From: Ignavibacteriota bacterium | GTDB taxonomy: Bacteria > Bacteroidota > Ignavibacteria > Ignavibacteriales > Ignavibacteriaceae | Reading direction: 5' to 3' | DNA length: 64,000 nt | NCBI GenBank assembly: GCA_013285405.1 | Contig: CP053446.1 | Coordinates: forward strand, 3,767,001 to 3,831,000 | Part shown: one piece after another, positions 38,713 through 45,291 of the stretch | Position numbering within the stretch: position 1 is the stretch's first letter | Layout of the letters: each line of letters starts with the position of its first letter | Made by a program: the position numbers and the translations under genes | The notes under the pieces: model-generated | What the model saw: only the letters and a program-made list of their open reading frames with translations | The model's database searches: none | What the model was told of the DNA's origin: nothing

Positions 38713-38744
38713 GGCCCCACTCCGTCTCTCCGCCAAGGGGAGAG
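38713..38744. repeat. 32-bp dispersed element between nuoK and nuoL
   Basis: Minus strand: CTCTCCCCTTGGCGGAGAG then ACGGAGTGGGGCC; the CTCTCC and GGAGAG arms pair. It lies just upstream of the nuoL start and opens a spurious nine-codon extension of that frame. Confidence 0.65.
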
Positions 38745-38823
38745 TGATACGCTTTCATATAAATTTATAATTTCCATAAATTAAATTTTCTGAGTCATCA
38801 ATCTTACTTCAAAAATTCTTTTT

Positions 38824-38853
38824 CTCTATCCTCCCCCTTCGGGGGAGATAGAG
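38824..38853. repeat. Strong hairpin between nuoK and nuoL
   Basis: CTCTATC and GATAGAG outer arms and CCCCC-TTCG-GGGGG inner stem form a 30-base hairpin 6 bases after the nuoK stop. It has no T-run on the minus strand, so it is not a classic terminator; it could stabilise or process the nuoJK message. Confidence 0.65.
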
Positions 38854-38859
38854 GAAGCC

Positions 38860-39165
38860 TTACCACTTTAAAATATTTATTTCATCAATATTAACTGTGA
38901 GCTTATTTCTGAAGATTGCAATTATAATTGCCAATCCAACTGCTGCTTCTGCTGCGGCAACTGACATGACAAAAAAAACAAAAAGCTGCCCGCCAACATC
39001 TCCCAAATAAGATGAAAATGTAATCAGTGTTAGATTTGCTGAATTCAACATCAACTCAACACACATAAAAACAACGATTGCATTTCGGCGTGTAAGAACT
39101 CCAACTATTCCCACCGTAAACATAAACGCACTTAATACTAAATAATATTCAATTGGTATTTGCAT
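38860..39165 (-). CDS. nuoK: NADH-quinone oxidoreductase subunit K
   Basis: A 101-residue subunit with three helices and the conserved membrane glutamates: one in [15 protein letters not shown] (helix 2) and one in [15 protein letters not shown] (helix 3), both part of the central proton axis. Length is exactly the family size. It starts 2 bases after the nuoJ stop. Confidence 0.96.
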   Translation of the reverse strand: MQIPIEYYLVLSAFMFTVGIVGVLTRRNAIVVFMCVELMLNSANLTLITFSSYLGDVGGQLFVFFVMSVAAAEAAVGLAIIIAIFRNKLTVNIDEINILKW

Positions 39166-39167
39166 AT

Positions 39168-39683
39168 CTATTCAAATTTCTTTTTTGCTAAAACCAATGC
39201 ACCAATCGTTGCTGCAAGTAATAAGTAGCCAGCAGCTTCAAACGGCAAAATGTAATTAGTGAACATTTCTCTTCCGATATTTTCAACAGTTCCGGTTTCA
39301 ACACTTTTAGTAAATTCCGGTGTTACTGATTGAGAAGGGTTTGATAAAAATATTATATAGACAATTTGTATTAGCACAAGCGTAACGATTACAACAACAA
39401 AAATTCTAAGCTTAGCTTTTTGTTCAAAAAAATTTTTTTCTTTTTCAGGATTCAAAAGCATAATCACAAAAAGGAAGAACACCATAATCGCACCAGCATA
39501 AACGATGACCTGAGCAACTGCAATGAACTGTGCATTAAGCAGTAAATACAATCCGGCAAGTGAAGCAAAATTCAACACAAGAAATAACGCTGAGAGAACC
39601 GGGTTAGGTCGTGTAATCATCAGCACTGCTGATACAGCACAAATCGATGCGAATACGATAAAGAGAATGGTTTCTAAAGTCAT
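39168..39683 (-). CDS. nuoJ: NADH-quinone oxidoreductase subunit J
   Basis: A 171-residue membrane subunit with five helices. Helix 3 shows the conserved [20 protein letters not shown] with the E-channel-adjacent tyrosine and pi-bulge glycine. It is the first nuo gene here; the nuoA-I genes that normally precede it are not upstream, where a four-helix-bundle pseudogene and asnS lie instead. Confidence 0.95.
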   Translation of the reverse strand: MTLETILFIVFASICAVSAVLMITRPNPVLSALFLVLNFASLAGLYLLLNAQFIAVAQVIVYAGAIMVFFLFVIMLLNPEKEKNFFEQKAKLRIFVVVIVTLVLIQIVYIIFLSNPSQSVTPEFTKSVETGTVENIGREMFTNYILPFEAAGYLLLAATIGALVLAKKKFE

Positions 39684-39690
39684 TACCCCT

Positions 39691-39736
39691 CTATCGATGG
39701 TAGATGTTTAATGGAAGATGGGAGATGTAGATAACC
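39691..39736. repeat. Left arm of inverted CATCTTCCATC-type repeats
   Basis: Degenerate short repeats (GGTAGATG, ATGGAAGATGGGAGATG) that are the reverse complement of the arm at 40144-40214. It begins 7 bases upstream of the nuoJ start and flanks the four-helix-bundle pseudogene. Confidence 0.7.
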
Positions 39737-39744
39737 ATTATAAA

Positions 39745-40122
39745 TCAGTATTGCTTATTTAAATTTTGTTGTGCTGTTAATTTAATTGAAGTGAAAATCT
39801 TTTTAAAATCAAAACTTTCTTTTAATAGAAATTATAAATCAGAATTCTTAAAATCATCCTTTGGAATTGCATCCAAAACTCTCAGCCTGTGATTACTCTC
39901 TCTTGATTCTTTCAATACAACACCATTTTTTTGTATAAAATCTTTCAATGATTCAGCAGCTTGCGCTTCTTCGTAATTGCTACCAACAGATGTAGAAGCT
40001 TTTGTCAAGTGATAAGTTATTAGAGCATTCCCTTTCGTATTCAGTAAAGATTCAAGAAATAATGAACACTTAACTCCAAATTCAAAAGTTCTATTTAATA
40101 ACTCCTCAGTTTTCGGATTCAT
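39745..40122 (-). pseudogene. Four-helix-bundle (23S rRNA intervening-sequence type) protein with in-frame stop
   Basis: The open frame runs from ATG at 40120-40122 to a TAA at 39832-39834, giving 96 residues (MNPKTEELLNRTFEFGVKC, SVGSNYEEAQAAES, KESRESNHRLRVLDA). Reading on in the same frame after the TAA gives FLLKESFDFKKIFTSIKLTA and QQNLNKQY to a TGA at 39745-39747. That is the normal C-terminal helix of this family, and the total of 125 codons fits its usual length of about 120. So the gene carries one nonsense codon and is probably broken, unless the stop is an assembly error or read through. It lies between asnS and nuoJ, flanked by inverted repeat arms. Confidence 0.8.
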
Positions 40123-40143
40123 TTAATCAATGCTTAAAAATTT

Positions 40144-40214
40144 TTCCATCTTACATCTTCCATCAGCCATCTACCATTTCCCATCTTCCATCAACCGTCT
40201 AACATCTTCCATTT
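40144..40214. repeat. Right arm of inverted CATCTTCCATC-type repeats
   Basis: About six degenerate units (CATCTTCCATC, CATCTACCATTTCC, CATCTTCCATCAACC) ending 2 bases before the asnS stop codon on this strand. Inverted with respect to 39691-39736. The array is too irregular for CRISPR. Confidence 0.7.
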
Positions 40215-40215
40215 C

Positions 40216-41511
40216 TCAAGGAGTATTACGGTAAATCATTCTCGGAAAAGGAATTGCTTCTCTTAAATGATCGAGTCCGCAAATCCAGCTTACTGTTCGC
40301 TCAAGTCCGATTCCAAAACCAGCGTGAGGAACGGTTCCATATCTTCTTAAATCCAGATACCATTCAAAAACTTCCTGAGGAAGATTGTGTTCTTTGATTC
40401 TTGAGATGAGTTCATCCAAACTATCTTCTCTCTGACTTCCACCAATTATTTCGCCGTATCCTTCAGGTGCAAGTACATCAACTGCCAACGCAACTTTTGG
40501 ATTTTCAGGATCACGTTTCATATAAAAAGCTTTTACTTCCGCAGGATAACGGTGAACCATAACTGGTTTATCAAATTGTTGAACGATAACAGTTTCATCA
40601 GGTGCACCGAAATCATTTCCCCATTCAAACTTTACTCCGTTCTTGTGCAGAATCTGAACTGCTTCATCATAACTTATTCTTGGAAAAGGTTTAACAACTT
40701 TTTCAAGTTTTGATGTATCACGTTCTAAAATTTTTAACTCTTCTGCTCTTTCCTTTAAAACTGTTTGAACAATATATTCAAGCATTGATTCAGCTAAATC
40801 CATATCGTCATTTAAATCTGCATACGCAACTTCAGGTTCACACATCCAGAATTCAGTCAGGTGTCTTCTTGTTTTTGATTTCTCAGCTCTGAATGTTGGA
40901 CCAAAAGTATAAACTTTTCCGTGAGCCATTGCACCGGCTTCTGCATAAAGCTGTCCTGACTGAGTTAAGTATGCATTTCCAAGATCGAAGTACGGAGTTT
41001 CAAATAATGTTGAAGTTCCTTCAACCGCATTTGGAGTAAGAATCGGTGGATCCATTAAAACAAAATCGCGTTCATCAAAAAAATCTCTGATAGCTTTTAT
41101 TATGCGATGACGAATTCTCATTATCGCAACCTGTTTTTTTGAACGAAGCCAGAGATGACGATTATCAAGTAAAAATTCCGGTCCGTGTTCTTTTGGAGTG
41201 ATCGGATAATCTTTTGCATCCTGAATTACAGTCAAACCTGTTGCATCAATTTCAACTCCACCAACCTGTCGGGTATCTTCCTTAACTTTTCCAGTTACAA
41301 TTATGGAAGATTCCTGTCCGATTTTATCAGCCAACTCAAAAATTTCATCAGAAACATTTCCTTTGAAGTAAACACACTGAACATAACCAGTTCCGTCTCG
41401 TAAAATTACAAACCTGATTTTTCCGCTTGATCGTTTATTAAATAGCCAGCCGTGAAGCGTTACTTCCTGACCGATAAAGTCTTTGAGTTTATTGATGAAT
41501 ACTTTCTGCAT
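40216..41511 (-). CDS. asnS: Asparagine-tRNA ligase
   Basis: AsnRS charges tRNA-Asn. The 431-residue class IIb synthetase has an N-terminal OB-fold anticodon domain ([20 protein letters not shown]), motif 2 ([18 protein letters not shown]) and motif 3 ([15 protein letters not shown]), plus IIGGSQRE typical of AsnRS rather than AspRS. I choose the ATG at 41509-41511; the in-frame start at 41544 would lie inside the -7 promoter box at 41542-41549. Length suits the compact bacterial/archaeal form. Confidence 0.94.
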   Translation of the reverse strand: MQKVFINKLKDFIGQEVTLHGWLFNKRSSGKIRFVILRDGTGYVQCVYFKGNVSDEIFELADKIGQESSIIVTGKVKEDTRQVGGVEIDATGLTVIQDAKDYPITPKEHGPEFLLDNRHLWLRSKKQVAIMRIRHRIIKAIRDFFDERDFVLMDPPILTPNAVEGTSTLFETPYFDLGNAYLTQSGQLYAEAGAMAHGKVYTFGPTFRAEKSKTRRHLTEFWMCEPEVAYADLNDDMDLAESMLEYIVQTVLKERAEELKILERDTSKLEKVVKPFPRISYDEAVQILHKNGVKFEWGNDFGAPDETVIVQQFDKPVMVHRYPAEVKAFYMKRDPENPKVALAVDVLAPEGYGEIIGGSQREDSLDELISRIKEHNLPQEVFEWYLDLRRYGTVPHAGFGIGLERTVSWICGLDHLREAIPFPRMIYRNTP

Positions 41512-41541
41512 TAATGTAGTTTTTTTGTAAAAAATTGAAGC

Positions 41542-41549
41542 CAAATATA
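41542..41549 (-). promoter_or_regulatory. TATATTTG -7 box upstream of asnS
   Basis: Exact TAnnTTTG match on the minus strand 31 bases before the chosen asnS start. No good TTG/TTTG partner is seen 20 bases further up, so support is partial. Confidence 0.4.
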
Positions 41550-41589
41550 AAGATTTTTTTGATTTGGTGGATAAAAAAATGTTCCGTTC

Positions 41590-41629
41590 CTCAGTTCTCC
41601 TCCAAAGGAGTCCTTCGGACAGAACTGAG
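41590..41629. repeat. Dispersed three-stem repeat (CTCC-AAA-GGAG / TCC-TTC-GGA)
   Basis: Outer nine-base perfect arms CTCAGTTCT and AGAACTGAG enclose two small hairpins, CTCCAAAGGAG and TCCTTCGGA. The inner pair recurs at 59474-59493 (CTCCGAAGGAG, TCCTTTGGA) with different outer arms. It occupies the 262-bp gap between asnS and the next T9SS gene; the rest of that gap shows nothing clear. Confidence 0.65.
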
Positions 41630-41773
41630 CAAAATGATGTTGGATGAAGAACATTATAAAATCTCAGAACTGTCCCAACTTGTCGGGATGATCTTCGGCC
41701 ATAATAGTACTCGACTTTGTTAAATTATTTTTTTATGTTTCCGATAAGTTTAATTTTATAATGGGGTAAAATT

Positions 41774-43345
41774 ATGCAAACACTTAAAATATTTCTTCTG
41801 GTTTTTTTGCTTTCAATTAGTGTATCTGCACAGTGGTATCAGCAAAACAGTAATGTGACCTTAAATCTCAATTCAATATTTTTCATCAATGTAAATCTTG
41901 GCTGGGCAGTCGGCGATGAAGGCATTGTTCTAAAAACTACTGATGGTGGAAATAATTGGATTGTTCAGACCGGTTTAACAACTGATAACCTCTACTCAGT
42001 TTATTTCTTAAACAACAATACCGGATGGATTGTAGGAGAGGATGTAAGCATTATGAAATCAACCGATGGTGGTAGTAATTGGTTTTTACAAATAGCTAAT
42101 CCTCCTTTTCCAGTTGATTTGCATTCAGTACAGTTTCTGGATTTAAATAATGGATGGGCAGTCGGAAACTATATGTATTCAAGCACAGGTTATGATAGTT
42201 ATATAATTCAAACTACTAATGGGGGTGCATCCTGGCAGGACAATTATGGATTTATGGATGAAAAACTATTTTCTATTTTCTTTGTGAATAGTAGTCTGGG
42301 TTTTAGCTCTGGCTCAGAAGTTTTCAAGACAACAGATACCGGCTTAAACTGGAATCCGGTGTTTAACTCAGCTTTTATGGATGAATTTTATGCAGTTTTT
42401 TTCATCAATTCCAATACTGGATGGATTGCAGGGAAGAATGCACAATGGTCGAAGGGCTTGATTTACAAAACAACCGACAGCGGACTTAACTGGTCTTTAC
42501 TTAGAAGTGATACATTAAAAACTTACACATCTGTTTTCTTTGCCGATGCTAACAACGGATGGGTAACTGGATGGGCAGGAAATATTTTATATTCTTCAAA
42601 CGGTGGAACAAACTGGTCAATGCAGGTTAGTGGAACAACTTCTAATCTTAATTCAATATTTTTCGTCGATAATTCAGTCGGATGGGCTGCTGGTAGTAAT
42701 GGAACAATTCTTAAAACAAATAATGGTGGAACACCAGTGGAATTAATTTCTTTTGCTGCTAATCATATTAAAAATGATAATTTAATAGAATTAACCTGGT
42801 CAACCGCAACAGAAACAAATAACTCTGGTTTTGAGATTCATCGCGGAGTTTATCCTGCAAACAGCGGGACTCAGAATGACAACAACGAGTGGAAGAAAAT
42901 AGGATTTGTTCCCGGACACGGAACAACAACGGAAACACAGCATTACTCATTTACTGATAATGATGTGAAGCCGGGCAAATGTCAATACAAACTAAAGCAA
43001 ATTGACTACGACGGAACATTTGAGTATTCACAAATTGTAGAAGTAGAAATTCCATTCGTTAATGAGTTTTCACTTTCACAAAACTACCCCAACCCGTTTA
43101 ACCCAACAACAAAAATAAAATTTACAATACCGGCCTCCCTAAATCCCTCCAAAGTAGGGACTTTAGTGCAATTAAAGGTATTTGATATTTTGGGAAAAGA
43201 GATTGCATTATTGATTAATGAGGAAAAGCAATCCGGAACGTATGAAATAGAATTTGATGGCAGTAGTCTTTCTAGTGGAGTTTACCTTTACAGATTAACT
43301 GCAGGTAATTTTAATGAAACTAAGAAATTTGTTTTATTAAAATGA
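41774..43345 (+). CDS. T9SS-secreted Ycf48-like beta-propeller protein (fifth paralog)
   Basis: A 523-residue secreted protein: signal peptide (to about residue 21, VSAQ), six or seven repeats of the GWAVG...TTDGGNNW type forming one propeller, a PVELISFAAN fibronectin-like segment and a type A T9SS sorting domain (NYPNPFNP, SSGVYLYRL, KKFVLLK). Unlike the array genes, it has no LPTGQAG insertion in its first repeat. It does have the 33-bp element (ASLNPSKVGTL) in its sorting domain and a likely repeat insertion near residue 360 (RGVYPANSGTQND). Probably displayed on the cell surface; activity unknown. Confidence 0.9.
   Translation: MQTLKIFLLVFLLSISVSAQWYQQNSNVTLNLNSIFFINVNLGWAVGDEGIVLKTTDGGNNWIVQTGLTTDNLYSVYFLNNNTGWIVGEDVSIMKSTDGGSNWFLQIANPPFPVDLHSVQFLDLNNGWAVGNYMYSSTGYDSYIIQTTNGGASWQDNYGFMDEKLFSIFFVNSSLGFSSGSEVFKTTDTGLNWNPVFNSAFMDEFYAVFFINSNTGWIAGKNAQWSKGLIYKTTDSGLNWSLLRSDTLKTYTSVFFADANNGWVTGWAGNILYSSNGGTNWSMQVSGTTSNLNSIFFVDNSVGWAAGSNGTILKTNNGGTPVELISFAANHIKNDNLIELTWSTATETNNSGFEIHRGVYPANSGTQNDNNEWKKIGFVPGHGTTTETQHYSFTDNDVKPGKCQYKLKQIDYDGTFEYSQIVEVEIPFVNEFSLSQNYPNPFNPTTKIKFTIPASLNPSKVGTLVQLKVFDILGKEIALLINEEKQSGTYEIEFDGSSLSSGVYLYRLTAGNFNETKKFVLLK
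42832..42880. repeat. Probable GTCATTCTGA...GAATCTCA dispersed repeat, in frame
   Basis: Read on the minus strand this begins GTCATTCTGAGTCCCGC and ends GATGAATCTCA, matching the ends of the repeat at 59526-59553 (GTCATTCCGAA ... GGAATCTTT). In the protein it encodes EIHRGVYPANSGTQND, whose second half looks foreign to the fibronectin-like segment of other T9SS proteins here. Confidence 0.5.
43134..43166. repeat. 33-bp palindromic element in frame in the sorting domain
   Basis: Same 33-bp element as at 11073-11105 in reverse orientation with respect to the window but the same orientation to its gene. Arms CTAAATCCCT and AGGGACTTTAG. It encodes ASLNPSKVGTL between the strand IKFTIP and VQLKVFDILG. 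Confidence 0.75.
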
Positions 43346-43364
43346 AGTTTGAAAAATCGTTCTG

Positions 43365-43396
43365 CCCTCTCCTTCGGAGAGGGACGGGGTTAGGCC
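43365..43396. repeat. 32-bp dispersed element before a T9SS gene remnant
   Basis: CCCTCTCC-TTC-GGAGAGGG hairpin then ACGGGGTTAGGCC; a copy of the element at 38713-38744 and, within nuoL, 37301-37332. Confidence 0.7.
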
Positions 43397-43403
43397 TTCT
43401 AAT

Positions 43404-43502
43404 GGAATATATTTTTATCAGTTGCTTGTCTCGTCTTTGCAAAGCAAAGACGGAAAAGTCGGTACATTTTCAGAAACGAAGAAGATGATTTTAATAAGAT
43501 AG
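43404..43502 (+). pseudogene. Remnant of a T9SS sorting-domain gene (3' end only)
   Basis: The frame from 43404 to TAG at 43500-43502 reads GIYFYQLLVSS ... TFSETKKMILIR, the usual end of a type A T9SS sorting domain. No start or upstream domain remains; the 32-bp element lies directly before it. A perfect hairpin, CGTCTTTGC-AAA-GCAAAGACG at 43432-43452, sits in the middle and encodes extra residues (SLQSKDGK), so it is another in-frame palindrome. The remnant lies 58 bases after the fifth T9SS gene. Confidence 0.75.
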
Positions 43503-43504
43503 AG

Positions 43505-43600
43505 CAAGTTTAAGTTTAAGAGTAAGTGTATGATCAAGATTAAGAAAAACAAATTAAAATCTTTCTCTTACTCTTTAACTTAATCTTACTCTTTTATTCT
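43505..43600. repeat. Low-complexity inverted repeat (TTTAAGAGTAAG / CTTACTCTTTAA)
   Basis: Left part TTTAAGTTTAAGAGTAAG (43509-43526) is largely complementary to CTTACTCTTTAACTTAA further on, with degenerate repeats around both. It fills the gap 43346-43679 before the C69 peptidase. Same style as the arms at 39691 and the dyad at 60506. Confidence 0.55.
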
Positions 43601-43679
43601 AATAACTTTTCATAATTCCTAACAACTTTTTTATCTTTCTGATATTAATTATCGATTAAACTAAACCTGAGGAATAAAT

Positions 43680-45281
43680 ATGACCAGAATATTTTTACCA
43701 ATCATCTTCATACTTTTCCAGTTAGCTAACTATTCCCAAAATCAACAAAATAAAAATGACAAACCCGATTGGGAGGGAGGATACCCCGATGGCTGCACAA
43801 CTGTTGCAGTAGGAAAACTTGCAACATTCGATGGCTCATCAATGACATCACACACAGATGATAGTCACAGAACTCGAAGCAATCTCGATATTGTTCCTGC
43901 AATGCGACACGAAAATGGTGAACTGGTTACTTTGTATAAAAGAGGTAATGATGATACTCAGAAAATGCCTTCGTACAAAAATATTCCGACAGGACAAATT
44001 CCTCAACTTGATTACACTTATGGCTATATAAATACAGCATATCCGTGCATCAACGATCAGCAGGTTGCAATTGGTGAAACTACATTCGGTGGACGAGAAG
44101 AACTCAGAACCGATAAAGGACTAATTGATTGTCAGCGATTATGTCAGCTAATGCTCGAGCGAGGAAAAACCGCACGCGAAGCTATTCAGATTGCTGGTGA
44201 ACTCTTAGAAGTTTATGGATGGATTGATGATGGTGAAATGCTGACAATAGCTGATCCAAATGAAGTTTGGGTTCTGGAAATAGTTGGTCCGGGCAAAGAT
44301 AAAATCGGTGCTGTGTGGGTCGCGCAAAGAGTTCCTGACGATCACATTTTTGTTGGTGCAAATGGAAGCCGGATCAGACAGATAGACACTGAGAATCCTG
44401 ATTATTTTATGTACTCAGAAAATGTTTTTGAAGTTGCAAAAGAAAATGGATGGTGGAAACCAGAAGACGGTCCTTTAGAATTTTGCTATGCTTATGCTGA
44501 CCGAAATTCTCTTGCAACAAGAAGAAGAGAATGGCGAGTTTTTGATCTCGTTGCTCCATCATTAAAATTGGATCCTAATTCTGAAAATTATCCATTCTCA
44601 GTAAAACCAGACGAAAAGATCACACTTGAAAAAATGGTTGAAATATTTTCAGATTATTATGAAGGAACAGAATTTAATTTCGTAAAAGATTTAACTGTAA
44701 CTGATGACAGTGGAAAAACCGTTCTCTCCCCTCTTGCAAATCCATTTATGCCTTATGATATGAACAAACTTTTAAAAATTAATGGTGGCTGGGGCTGGCG
44801 CGGTGAAAGAACTATTGCAAGATGGTACACAATGTATGCGACAATTATTCAATGTAGGAGTTGGCTTCCGAATGAGATTGGTGGACTTGTCTGGTTAGCA
44901 TGGGATAATGTTGCAACTTCGATTTATGCTCCATTTTATGCAGGAATTACTCGAGTCCATAAAACATCTTCAACCGATGGAAGAGTAACAGGTTTCTCCC
45001 GAAACTCTGCCTGGTGGGCTTTTAATCATCTGGGAACTCTTGCAGCTCAAAGATGGGGAGATATGCGTCATGATGTTAGATCGGTCTGGGATCCATGGCA
45101 GGCTGAGTTGTTTGCAAATCAAAAATCTTTTGAGAATGAAGTTCTTGAACAATGGGGTGCTGACCGGGAGAAAGCAAAAGAAATGTTAACAATGTATTGT
45201 ATCGAAACGCAGATTGCTATTGTTCAACGTGCATGGGAACTTGGTGAAGAACTCTGGACTAAATATGATGAATTGTTCTAA
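43680..45281 (+). CDS. C69-family dipeptidase
   Basis: A 533-residue secreted N-terminal-nucleophile peptidase. A signal peptide (about 1-19) is followed by a short stretch and then Cys39 in DGCTTVAVG, the residue expected to become the catalytic N-terminal cysteine after processing. Further family patterns: GSSMTSHTDDS, QVAIGETTFGG, VWVAQRVPDDHIFVGAN and RNSAWWAFNHL. Such enzymes cleave dipeptides in the periplasm. A GAGGAAT ribosome site lies just before the ATG. It meets the SNF2-like gene tail to tail, 10 bases apart. Confidence 0.88.
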   Translation: MTRIFLPIIFILFQLANYSQNQQNKNDKPDWEGGYPDGCTTVAVGKLATFDGSSMTSHTDDSHRTRSNLDIVPAMRHENGELVTLYKRGNDDTQKMPSYKNIPTGQIPQLDYTYGYINTAYPCINDQQVAIGETTFGGREELRTDKGLIDCQRLCQLMLERGKTAREAIQIAGELLEVYGWIDDGEMLTIADPNEVWVLEIVGPGKDKIGAVWVAQRVPDDHIFVGANGSRIRQIDTENPDYFMYSENVFEVAKENGWWKPEDGPLEFCYAYADRNSLATRRREWRVFDLVAPSLKLDPNSENYPFSVKPDEKITLEKMVEIFSDYYEGTEFNFVKDLTVTDDSGKTVLSPLANPFMPYDMNKLLKINGGWGWRGERTIARWYTMYATIIQCRSWLPNEIGGLVWLAWDNVATSIYAPFYAGITRVHKTSSTDGRVTGFSRNSAWWAFNHLGTLAAQRWGDMRHDVRSVWDPWQAELFANQKSFENEVLEQWGADREKAKEMLTMYCIETQIAIVQRAWELGEELWTKYDELF

Positions 45282-45291
45282 CTGAAAAAAA

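Noticed and set aside
38710-38736. Nine-codon N-terminal extension of nuoL (MAERRSGAV)
   Set aside because: It is encoded by a dispersed repeat; the next ATG gives the normal NuoL start.
40144-40214. Possible CRISPR array
   Set aside because: Units are about 11 bases, irregular, with no spacers and no cas genes; better explained as degenerate inverted arms.
41512-41544. Eleven-codon extension of asnS
   Set aside because: The upstream start codon would lie inside the -7 promoter box.
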